Assembly: GCA_904384225.1 (NCBI GenBank)
Contig: CAJFJV010000009.1
Coordinates: 1-64,000, forward strand
DNA from: an uncultured Oscillospiraceae bacterium
Lineage (GTDB): Bacteria > Bacillota > Clostridia > Oscillospirales > Ruminococcaceae
DNA length: 64,000 nt
Direction: 5' to 3'
Position 1 is the stretch's first letter; each line of letters opens with the position of its first letter. The notes beneath the pieces are model-generated. The model saw only the letters and a list, made by a program, of their open reading frames with translations, had not been told where the DNA came from and made no database searches. The position numbers and the translations under genes are program-made. This document shows positions 51,292-59,001 of the stretch, one piece after another.

Positions 51292-52203
51292 GTGAAGCAA
51301 TACCAAGCAGATGCGGCGCACATCCTGCTATCGTCGATATCAGAAAACCGCCGTGAGACCTTTCCGCACGGCGACGAACAATTCCCCTGCACAAGCTATC
51401 TCGACCGATATTCCCTTAAGATGGAGGGCTATCCGTGGCATTGGCACGACGAATGGGAGATCGCATACGTCGAACGGGGCGGGGTCACCGTCCGCATAAA
51501 CGACAAAGCATTCCGGCTCAAGGAGGGCGACGGCGTCTTTATCGGGCGGCGCGTCCTCCACGCATATTCTGTTTGCGGCACTGAGGCGGAAATGCCGAAC
51601 ATCCTCTTCCGCCCGTCCCTGCTGTACGGTTCGCAGGAGAGCGTCTATTGGAAGCGCTATATCAAACCGCTGATCCTGTCGAGCGCCTTCTCCTGCGCTA
51701 TCCTGACGGACGCAGTTTTGTGGCAGGCCGAAGCACTAAAACAGGCAAGGCGCGCTTTTTCCCTCCTGACCGCTGAGGCATACGGATACGAATTCCGCGT
51801 GCGCAGCGCCCTTTCCGAATTCGTTTTGCAGCTCTGCCGGAATATGCCGTGCGGGACGGAGCGCTCTGCCGGCCAGCAGTCGGAGATCGACCGGGTCCGG
51901 CAAATGCTGTCGTTTATCCAGACGCACTACACCGCGCCGATACAGGTCCAGCAAATTGCGGACAGCGCTTTTATCAGCCGCAGGGAGTGCCTGCGCTCGT
52001 TTCAAAGCGTCATCGGCTCCTCCCCCATCCAGTATGTGATCGCACTGCGGCTCCGGAAGGCAAAGCAGCTCCTCCTTGAAACCGATCTGCCGATTTTGGA
52101 TATCTGCGCCGCGTGCGGCTTCCAAAACCAGAGCTATTTTACAAAGGCCTTTCGGGAAAAGACGGGGACGACCCCGGCGCAGTTCCGCAAAAGGGCGCGC
52201 TGA
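51292..52203 (+). CDS. AraC-family transcriptional regulator
   Basis: A 303-aa regulator starting at GTG. The N-terminal cupin-type ligand domain is visible in WHWHDEWEIAYVERGGVTVRINDKAFRLKEGDGVFIGRRVLHAY. The C-terminal AraC double helix-turn-helix spans IQVQQIADSAFISRRECLRSFQSVIGSSPIQYVIALRLRKAKQLL and ILDICAACGFQNQSYFTKAFREKTGTTPAQFRK. It is divergent from the MFS transporter and is its likely activator, probably responding to a sugar. A small terminator hairpin lies downstream. Confidence 0.94.
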   Translation: MKQYQADAAHILLSSISENRRETFPHGDEQFPCTSYLDRYSLKMEGYPWHWHDEWEIAYVERGGVTVRINDKAFRLKEGDGVFIGRRVLHAYSVCGTEAEMPNILFRPSLLYGSQESVYWKRYIKPLILSSAFSCAILTDAVLWQAEALKQARRAFSLLTAEAYGYEFRVRSALSEFVLQLCRNMPCGTERSAGQQSEIDRVRQMLSFIQTHYTAPIQVQQIADSAFISRRECLRSFQSVIGSSPIQYVIALRLRKAKQLLLETDLPILDICAACGFQNQSYFTKAFREKTGTTPAQFRKRAR

Positions 52204-52278
52204 ACGCCGCGGCAAAGAGCGGGCCGGACAGGGGCTCCCGTCCCGGCCTTGCGCCTGTCTTCCTGTCTTTTGATCTTG

Positions 52279-52308
52279 ACGCCTGAAAGCCATAGGGCCT
52301 TCAGGCGT
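52279..52308 (+). terminator. Terminator-like hairpin after the AraC gene
   Basis: ACGCCTGAA and TTCAGGCGT form a 9-bp stem followed by TTTGG, 75 bp after the araC-type stop. The T-run is short. Confidence 0.55.
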
Positions 52309-52474
52309 TTGGTGCGGCTGCCGCCCTCCTTTCCCTCCGCACGCCGCGAAGCATGCCGGCGGCCGCAGCGTCCGTTTCAGATAATTCGTGCAGCCTTTAC
52401 GCATCCTCCTTTTCCAGACGGCCACCCTGCGTACATTTTACACAGAAAATACACAGAAGCCCCGGCGCTTTTTA

Positions 52475-52495
52475 CACGGCGGGCCGTATAATAAA
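52475..52495 (+). promoter_or_regulatory. Promoter element shared with the YczE-like gene
   Basis: ACGGCGGGCCGTATAATAAA, preceded by C, contains the dyad ACGGC-GG-GCCGT abutting a consensus TATAAT, 34 bp before the start codon. The -35 position is poor (GGCGCT), suggesting dependence on an activator or another factor. The same 21 bp occur in the promoter at 36397-36417. Confidence 0.72.
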
Positions 52496-52525
52496 AATTG
52501 TAAAAAGAAAAAGGAGGATTATGTA

Positions 52526-55500
52526 ATGAAGAAACGAAAACAGCGCGCCGCTGCGCTGGCACTCGCGGTACTGACTGCGGCAACCATGTCGGTCCAGCCT
52601 GTAGCCGCGCAGGGCACGGACGCAGCGGATGCTTCGTCCGGCGGCGTGCGCGAGGGGCTGTGGCTGACGGAGATTTTCCCCAACGACTACGACACAGCCA
52701 ACAACGACGCCTACGGCACCAAAGACGACCGGATGGAGTTTGTTGAATTGACCAACACGACCGGGCGGGACATCTCCCTCAACGAAGAGTACGAGCTCCT
52801 GTACGGCTCCAGCGCGGCAAACGCGGCGGTCGATCCGGTTTTGACGCTGGACGGCTCGTCGGATGTGACGATCAAAGCCGGCGAGACGGCCGTTATCTGG
52901 AACTGCCGCGAAACCCTTGAAAACAACGCGACGGTTGAGGACTTCAGGGCAAATTACCTGATCTCCGACGACGTCACCATTTTTATGACGCACCACAACA
53001 GCGGCTGGGCGAACAGCGGCTACTTTGCGCTTCGCCAGACGTCGGATGCGGCTGTCGTGTCCTCGTACACCTATGTAAACGGGACCATTTCGAAAAACGA
53101 CGGCGGCGATATCTGCGACGGGCTGGGCGCAGACCTTGGCATCCCGGACATCGGCAGCGGCATGATCGCGACGGGCAAGAAAAGCTTTGCAAACCCGGGA
53201 TTCGTCTACGGCGACCAGCTCGGCGGCAACAGCTATGCGCCGGACGATCTGACGCCGGACGGGCTTTATGTCACCGAAGTGCATCCGAACGACGCAAACC
53301 GCGACGCGCAGTTCGGCTCTGGCAAAAACGATATGATGGAATTCGTGGAAATCACCAACACCACAAGCCAAGACATCGATTTCAACGAGTCCTATCAGTT
53401 TTATTACTTCTACAAGACCAGTAAAAAGCAGCTTGTCGTAGCCACCTGTGCCGACGCGAAGAAATTAGCGGCCGGCGAGCTTACAAGCGAAGACCTCATC
53501 GGCAAAAGCGGGATCACCATCCCGGCCGGGAAAAGCGCCGTCTTATGGTGTTACCGCGAAAACCAGACCACCTATGAGACCTTCCCGACCGAAGAGGATT
53601 TCCGCGCCGCTTATGAGATCCCGGACGACGTCCCGGTATATGCGCTGTACGGCCAAAACGGCCTCGGCAATACCGACCGCGGCGTTGCTGTCACCCGGAT
53701 CAACGAAGACGGCGACACTGTCATGCAGTCGTATTACTACTGGAACGGCGTGACCGACTTAAAAGACAAAAAGAGCGGCGAATTGAAAATCAGCGCGGAA
53801 GGCCCGAGAATGGGGCTTTACAAGGCCGCACAGAATCCGAGCGCCGGTACGGTCGCCGCAGGCCAGATCTCCTTCCCGGAAGACGACGGGTCATCCCCCA
53901 CGCTGACGCTTTCCACCGATCCTTATGACGCAGACGCCATTGCGGTGCTGGAAACCGGGCTTGCCGAAGGGGAAAACCTGCACATCCCGTACTCCTATGC
54001 GGGTACTTCGGCCCTCCCGGTCACCTATGCGGAGCTTTTTTACAAGACGGATACCATGGAGAGCTACGCGGCGTCTGAGACGACCTCCTTCGCCATTTAC
54101 AACAAATGGTATGCCTTTGTAGAAAACGGCTATCTGGCGGGCGCCAATTATGTGGACTACTATGTGAAATTCCATAATGCATACCGCACCACGCAGACGG
54201 AGGTGCGCCGCGTCGACATCTTAAACAAGGGCGCGGACCAGACGGGGATCCGCGTAAGCTTTGACGGCAAGGACGTAACGGAAAACGCCTATTCGGGCAG
54301 CGTCTATGTCACGGCAAAGGATTTTGGCAGCCTCACCCCTTCCATTACGCTGGACGGGAAAGCCGTTTCCACCGAAAGCACGCTGGAGCGCGGGACATAC
54401 TTCGTCTTCGACCACACCGGGATCGACAGCTATTTTAAAAATGCGCTGACCACCGGCGGGGACACAGAAGAGACCGGTATCATCATCGACACCTTCTCAA
54501 AATGCAGCACCCTGCCCTCCGACGGACGCCTCGCCATCCCGGTGGGCGCGCAGTACTTCACCTATGAAGCAGACGGCTCCGTCAAAATCACTCTGACACT
54601 GCGCACCGCTACCTACGGCTCCTGCTGGGAGGCTTACACAAGCGAGAACAACGACGACTTTACCGTCTCCAACTTAATGCTTGTTCTGGCTGACGGCACG
54701 CAGATCATGCCCGACACCTGCACGGGGGAAAACATCACCACCGGCGAGGACGTCGCGCTCAACGCCACCGATACGATCAAGGTCGGCGACTCTGCAAACC
54801 AATACATCAATGTGGAGACCACTTTCACCATCCCGGCGGACAAGGCGGATACTGCGGCACAAAGCTTCCTGCTTGACACCACCACGCTTTCCGACGGCAC
54901 GCACACGCTGACGGCCTCCTCTGCGTCGAACAGCAAGACCGTCTCCTTTACCGTCAACAACAGCGAGCCTGTCGAAGAGGAAGAGGAGCAAATGGATCTC
55001 TCTGTCAGCCTCACGCTTGACGAAAGCGGCAGCGGCGTTGCGGCACAGGTGGAAGGCAATCAGGACGCTTCTTCCGTCACCCTCTACCGTGCCGACGTCA
55101 TCGACGGCGTCACCATTTTGGAGGGCGCAGGCGACAGCACCTATTCCGCTGAAGAAAAAACGGATAAAACGGGCGTCACCACCTCTTCAAACGGACAGTA
55201 CCCGTACCAAATCCTTGAAATCCCGGTCACCGGGCAGGAAGAAAGCGTGCGCGTACAGCTGACGGCGGAGAGCAGCTACGGGAAAGACGTGCAGATGTAT
55301 GTGCGCAACCCGCAGGACGATACGTGGGAGCTTTTGGACGTATCAAGAGACGGCAGCGTCCTGACGGCGCTCTGCCCGGTATCCGGCTACACCGATAAAC
55401 AGGGCGAGGAGCAAACCGTCCGCGTGCTGGTTCAGGCGCGCACCACGGCCTATACCCCTTACACAGCGGAAGACACCTTCCAAACCGAAAAAGGCGACAA

Positions 55501-56962
55501 CGCAGGATGGGACGGCAAATCCACGGAGAACAACCCGTACGCCGCACCGGAAAACTACGACTTCGCCATCGCATGGTATACAGACACCCAGTACTATTCC
55601 GAACGCTACAACTGGCACTACCAGAACATGGTAGACTGGATCATTAAAAACGAGGACGCGCTTGACATCGACTATGTGGTGCACACCGGCGACATCGTAG
55701 ACGAGTTTAACGAGGAGTACCAGTGGGCCTTCGCCCGCTCTCAGCAGGAGCGCTTAGAGCAGGCCGGCATCCCGAGCGGCGTTTTGGGCGGCAACCACGA
55801 CGTCGGCCACGGCAACATGTACTACGACCTCTACTGGAAGTATTTCGGCGAGGACTATTACAAGGACAACCCTTGGTACGGCGGCTCTTACCAGAACAAC
55901 CTCGGCCACTATGACATCGTAGAGGTCGACGGCGAAGAGCTTTTGATGATCTACATCAGCTGGGACGTCTATGAGCCGGAGACCGACTGGATCAACAGCG
56001 TGCTGGCTGCCCATCCGGACACCAAGGCCATCATCGCCACCCACTGCGGCATCAATGCGGCGGCGCAGCAGAGCTACACCAGCAACATCCTGCTTGAAAA
56101 CGTCTGCCGCAACAATCCGAACGTGTTGGCAATCATCAACGGGCACTATCACGGCTCTTCCTTAAATTTCGTCGAGCTCACCAGCGACACCGGCGAAACA
56201 CACACCGTCTATCAGATCTGCACGGACTACCAGTCCGCACCGGAAGGCGGCGAAGGCTATATCAAGATGCTCTATTTCGATCTTGCAAACGACAAGATCT
56301 ACATCAACTCCTACTCCCCGTCCTTAAACAACGTCAACTACTACGACGAGCAGGAACTGCTTGACTATACCGGCGGCGCTTATCAAAACTACGATATCGA
56401 CGTGGTGGCGCTCCCGGTGGAATTTGACCGGGAGACGGAAAAAACCCTGACAGTATCCGACATCTCTGTCGCCGGTCTCTACGGCGAAGCGCTTGCCTCC
56501 TCCAATATGACAGAGGACGGCGCGCGCATCCCGCTCGACGGCCTGTCCGCCGGCGACGCCGTATACGGCGTACTGGCAGACGCGTCGGGGAAAACGGTCG
56601 GCTATACGACAGTCGCACAGCTGGAGGCTGAGGCCGACTACAGCAAAGTGGACGAGGCCATCTCCCGCATCCCGGACGACTTAAGCGTCTACACAGACGA
56701 GTCGGTCCAAGCGCTCCAAGACGCCCTTGCGGCGGTAGTACGGGGCAAAAAGGCTTCGGAACAGGCTGCGGTAGACAAGATGGCCGCGGATATCGAAGCG
56801 GCAATCGCCGGCTTGCAGCGGAAAGACGGCGCGGATGTAGATGCGCCGGATACCGGCGATATGAACACCGTGCTCTTCCTCCTCACGCTGTCCCTTGCGG
56901 CGGGAGCCGGCGCCTTGGGTGCAGTCCGGCTGTATCAAAACAGGAAAAGCCGGCGCGCATAA
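52526..56962 (+). CDS. Wall-anchored lamin-tail / metallophosphoesterase protein
   Basis: The ATG at 52526 is preceded by AAGGAGG; the track start is 46 codons too early. The 1478-aa product has a signal peptide (RAAALALAVLTAATMSVQPVAAQ), two lamin-tail domains (GLWLTEIFPNDYD... and GLYVTEVHPNDAN...), beta-rich middle domains, and a calcineurin-like phosphoesterase near 1010-1310 with AWYTDTQYY, HTGDIVDEF, GGNHDVGHGN, ATHCGIN and NGHYHGSS. One FIVAR-like module (about 1380-1435) and the sorting tail APDTGDMN-TM-YQNRKSRRA end it. It is probably a surface phosphodiesterase or nucleotidase. Nothing else is in the operon. Confidence 0.93.
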   Translation: MKKRKQRAAALALAVLTAATMSVQPVAAQGTDAADASSGGVREGLWLTEIFPNDYDTANNDAYGTKDDRMEFVELTNTTGRDISLNEEYELLYGSSAANAAVDPVLTLDGSSDVTIKAGETAVIWNCRETLENNATVEDFRANYLISDDVTIFMTHHNSGWANSGYFALRQTSDAAVVSSYTYVNGTISKNDGGDICDGLGADLGIPDIGSGMIATGKKSFANPGFVYGDQLGGNSYAPDDLTPDGLYVTEVHPNDANRDAQFGSGKNDMMEFVEITNTTSQDIDFNESYQFYYFYKTSKKQLVVATCADAKKLAAGELTSEDLIGKSGITIPAGKSAVLWCYRENQTTYETFPTEEDFRAAYEIPDDVPVYALYGQNGLGNTDRGVAVTRINEDGDTVMQSYYYWNGVTDLKDKKSGELKISAEGPRMGLYKAAQNPSAGTVAAGQISFPEDDGSSPTLTLSTDPYDADAIAVLETGLAEGENLHIPYSYAGTSALPVTYAELFYKTDTMESYAASETTSFAIYNKWYAFVENGYLAGANYVDYYVKFHNAYRTTQTEVRRVDILNKGADQTGIRVSFDGKDVTENAYSGSVYVTAKDFGSLTPSITLDGKAVSTESTLERGTYFVFDHTGIDSYFKNALTTGGDTEETGIIIDTFSKCSTLPSDGRLAIPVGAQYFTYEADGSVKITLTLRTATYGSCWEAYTSENNDDFTVSNLMLVLADGTQIMPDTCTGENITTGEDVALNATDTIKVGDSANQYINVETTFTIPADKADTAAQSFLLDTTTLSDGTHTLTASSASNSKTVSFTVNNSEPVEEEEEQMDLSVSLTLDESGSGVAAQVEGNQDASSVTLYRADVIDGVTILEGAGDSTYSAEEKTDKTGVTTSSNGQYPYQILEIPVTGQEESVRVQLTAESSYGKDVQMYVRNPQDDTWELLDVSRDGSVLTALCPVSGYTDKQGEEQTVRVLVQARTTAYTPYTAEDTFQTEKGDNAGWDGKSTENNPYAAPENYDFAIAWYTDTQYYSERYNWHYQNMVDWIIKNEDALDIDYVVHTGDIVDEFNEEYQWAFARSQQERLEQAGIPSGVLGGNHDVGHGNMYYDLYWKYFGEDYYKDNPWYGGSYQNNLGHYDIVEVDGEELLMIYISWDVYEPETDWINSVLAAHPDTKAIIATHCGINAAAQQSYTSNILLENVCRNNPNVLAIINGHYHGSSLNFVELTSDTGETHTVYQICTDYQSAPEGGEGYIKMLYFDLANDKIYINSYSPSLNNVNYYDEQELLDYTGGAYQNYDIDVVALPVEFDRETEKTLTVSDISVAGLYGEALASSNMTEDGARIPLDGLSAGDAVYGVLADASGKTVGYTTVAQLEAEADYSKVDEAISRIPDDLSVYTDESVQALQDALAAVVRGKKASEQAAVDKMAADIEAAIAGLQRKDGADVDAPDTGDMNTVLFLLTLSLAAGAGALGAVRLYQNRKSRRA

Positions 56963-57017
56963 AGCGCATAGAACAGGATAAAGCCCACAAGCTTTCTCCC
57001 TCTCCTTAATAAAAGGC

Positions 57018-57065
57018 AAAAAGTGCCGGGAACCGATTAAAAAAACGGTTCCCGGCACTTTTTTA
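57018..57065. terminator. Bidirectional terminator
   Basis: AAAAGTGCCGGGAACCG and its complement form a 17-bp stem with an 11-base A-rich loop, flanked by A-run and T-run on both strands. It serves the surface protein (plus) and the PHP-UvrD gene (minus). Confidence 0.93.
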
Positions 57066-57102
57066 TCTTCCTTTCCGTTCGGCCGCAGACGCATCCGCGT
57101 CC

Positions 57103-58467
57103 CTATGAAAAAAGCGAGAGCTGCTGGGCGGGGCGTGCCCTGCGCGGCGCGCACTGCCTTTTGACGGAATCCGGCAGATCCGCTAAAAATGCGGAGGGCT
57201 CCTCCCCAAAGGTCAGGATCAGTTCCTCCTGCGCACGGGTCATCCCCACATAAAACAGCCGCCGTTCCTCGCACAAATCAACGGCGCGGCCCTTCCGCTC
57301 AAGCGGAAGCACCCCCGCTTTCACCCCTGAGACAAAGACGGCCGGGAATTCCATGCCTTTTGCCGCGTGCAGCGTCATCAGCCGCACCGCGCCCGACTCC
57401 CAACCTTTTCCTGAGGCGCGCAAGAAGTCGGCTTCCTCCCCCCAAAGCAGCGTTTCGAAAAGCGCGGGGAACGACGCGTAAAACACGGCGGCGCCGCACA
57501 GCTTGTCCAAAGCGGGGGACGCGCCGTATTCCGCCTCCCACTGCTTTACGGCCTGTTCCGGCCGCATGGAAAGGCGGGGCATCCACGCCTTCGCATGGGC
57601 AAGCCAGCGCTCTAAATGTCCGAAGCCGCGCATGCCGGCGTCAAGCGCCGCGAAATCCGGCCGCTCCATCCCGCAGCAAAGCGCCGCAGTCTTTTTGATT
57701 AAATCCTCCGGGCATTTGAAGATGAGGCGAAGCGCCGTTTCCAGCGCCGCGGTATCGCCGGGGCATTGCACGGAGCGGATATCCGCCTCCCGGCCCAGCT
57801 TTGCCGGAGAGTGCGCGTCCGAATGGGAAACCAGCGTGAGCGCATCCAGCGCGGAGACCCGCCAGTTCATCGGCGGATCGGAGGAGAGCCCGGTCTCCAC
57901 CGCATGGATATACGGCGTCATATCGCCGAAGCACGCCTCGATCGAAGGAAAGTCCGAGAACGCGCCGAACATGGAAAAATGCGGCGTCCAGATATGCGCC
58001 GGGATAAATTCCGCGTCCGGGCAGACGTCAAGCGTCAGCTCCATCAGATCCCGGCTGTCCATGCCGAGAATGGGCCGTCCGTCCGAACGGATATTCCCCA
58101 CCGCTTCCAGCCTTGCCGAAAGTGCGTCCGCCGCCTCAAGGCTTGGCAGCAGGATCAGGTTATGCACCTTTCTCGTCTTCCCGCCGCGCTTGTAGATCGA
58201 ACTGATTTCCCCGGTTACGACAAAGCGCGGCGTCTCCCCCTTGACGCCGCAGGGAAGGCGGTACGCCTCTTTGAGCTCATACACGCCCTCCCCGGCCAAA
58301 ACGAGCTGTTCTTTTAACTCCGCACGCCAGCCGGGATGGGTAAAGTCGCCTGTTCCAAGCAGGCCGATCCCCTTCCTGCGCGCCCACCAGTCAAGGTGCG
58401 GCAAATCGCAGTCCCTGCTTGTAGCGCGGGAAAAACGGGAGTGGATATGAAGATCTGCAAAATACAT
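57103..58467 (-). CDS. PHP-UvrD fusion lacking the ATPase core
   Basis: The 454-aa product begins as an endonuclease Q-like PHP domain: MYFADLHIHSRFSRATSRD, LLGTGDFTHPGW, VVTGEISSIYKRGGKTRKVHNLIL and SHSDAHSPAKLGREADI, supplying the PHP metal ligands. Near residue 230 it switches to the C-terminal part of a UvrD-type helicase: IFKCPEDLIKKT, VRLMTLHAAKGMEFPAVFVSG (motif V) and EERRLFYVGMTRAQEELIL (motif VI). Walker A and B and motifs III-IV are missing, as is the endonuclease Q zinc region. Related fusions are around 1000 aa or more, so an in-frame internal deletion is likely. Helicase activity should be absent; PHP phosphoesterase activity may survive. Confidence 0.85.
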   Translation of the reverse strand: MYFADLHIHSRFSRATSRDCDLPHLDWWARRKGIGLLGTGDFTHPGWRAELKEQLVLAGEGVYELKEAYRLPCGVKGETPRFVVTGEISSIYKRGGKTRKVHNLILLPSLEAADALSARLEAVGNIRSDGRPILGMDSRDLMELTLDVCPDAEFIPAHIWTPHFSMFGAFSDFPSIEACFGDMTPYIHAVETGLSSDPPMNWRVSALDALTLVSHSDAHSPAKLGREADIRSVQCPGDTAALETALRLIFKCPEDLIKKTAALCCGMERPDFAALDAGMRGFGHLERWLAHAKAWMPRLSMRPEQAVKQWEAEYGASPALDKLCGAAVFYASFPALFETLLWGEEADFLRASGKGWESGAVRLMTLHAAKGMEFPAVFVSGVKAGVLPLERKGRAVDLCEERRLFYVGMTRAQEELILTFGEEPSAFLADLPDSVKRQCAPRRARPAQQLSLFS

Positions 58468-58726
58468 GGCCGCACCGCCCGCCCTTCTTAAAGAAAATAG
58501 ACTGTCCTGCCCCTCAAGCGGCCGCCGTCAGTCAGGTCGGCCACTGCGGCTTTTTTTGTCTGATCTTGTCTTTTATTATAATATCTTTTCCCCGGACGCG
58601 CAACGCACCGGCTCACACGCGCAGGCGCGCGATGTGAGAAATTCCGCTTTTTCCCTAATCCGGAAGGCGCGGTTTTGCGGCCGCGAAACTTTGAAGATTC
58701 TATGTTAAAAAAATTAACTTTCTTGC

Positions 58727-58755
58727 TTGACAACCACATATCCATGTATTATGAT
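58727..58755 (+). promoter_or_regulatory. Promoter of hppA
   Basis: Consensus TTGACA and TATGAT are 17 bp apart. The transcript would start near 58762, leaving a leader of about 240 nt. The upstream interval from 58468 shows no gene. Confidence 0.82.
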
Positions 58756-58761
58756 TAAAAT

Positions 58762-58918
58762 CGATCAGAATAAGTGGTGGAGTCTGTCATAAAGCATTGC
58801 ACAATCGCTTTATTTATTTTGACGAGTTGCATAAATAAGTAAAATTCCACAAAGGAGTAACATTTTTCTTATGCGGCGGCAGGGGCAGGGTATCAATCTG
58901 ATGCTTTGTCCCTTTTTT
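58762..58918 (+). ncRNA. Riboswitch-like leader of hppA ending in an intrinsic terminator
   Basis: GTGGA (58777-58781) pairs with TCCAC (58846-58850), enclosing two mutually overlapping hairpins: ATAAAGC/GCTTTAT (58789-58813) and TTATTTAT/ATAAATAA (58810-58838). Downstream AGGGGCAGGGTATCA pairs along 15 positions, wobbles included, with TGATGCTTTGTCCCT (58881-58913) and runs into TTTTT. That layout, aptamer-like domain then terminator about 85 nt before the gene, is typical of transcriptional riboswitches. It matches no class I can name. Confidence 0.6.
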
Positions 58919-58981
58919 CAAAGCGGATGTAAGGCGGCTGTGCAGTATTTTATACCGGCTGGCGCTTATTTTGAAATTTGA
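58871..58981 (+). CDS. Possible 36-codon leader ORF before hppA
   Basis: ATG to TGA, reading MRRQGQGINLMLCPFFQSG..., with AAAGGAG 13 bp upstream. Its first half is the terminator hairpin of the leader, so ribosomes on it would melt the terminator. Spacing of the ribosome binding site is long and the composition is unremarkable, so it may be chance. Confidence 0.3.
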   Translation: MRRQGQGINLMLCPFFQSGCKAAVQYFIPAGAYFEI

Positions 58982-59001
58982 GAATAGGCTGGTGGTTTTG
59001 A

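Noticed and set aside
58762-58918. Fluoride (crcB-type) riboswitch upstream of hppA
   Set aside because: Fluoride riboswitches often precede pyrophosphatases, but the GGNGAUGG...CGCC core and pseudoknot sequence are not present.
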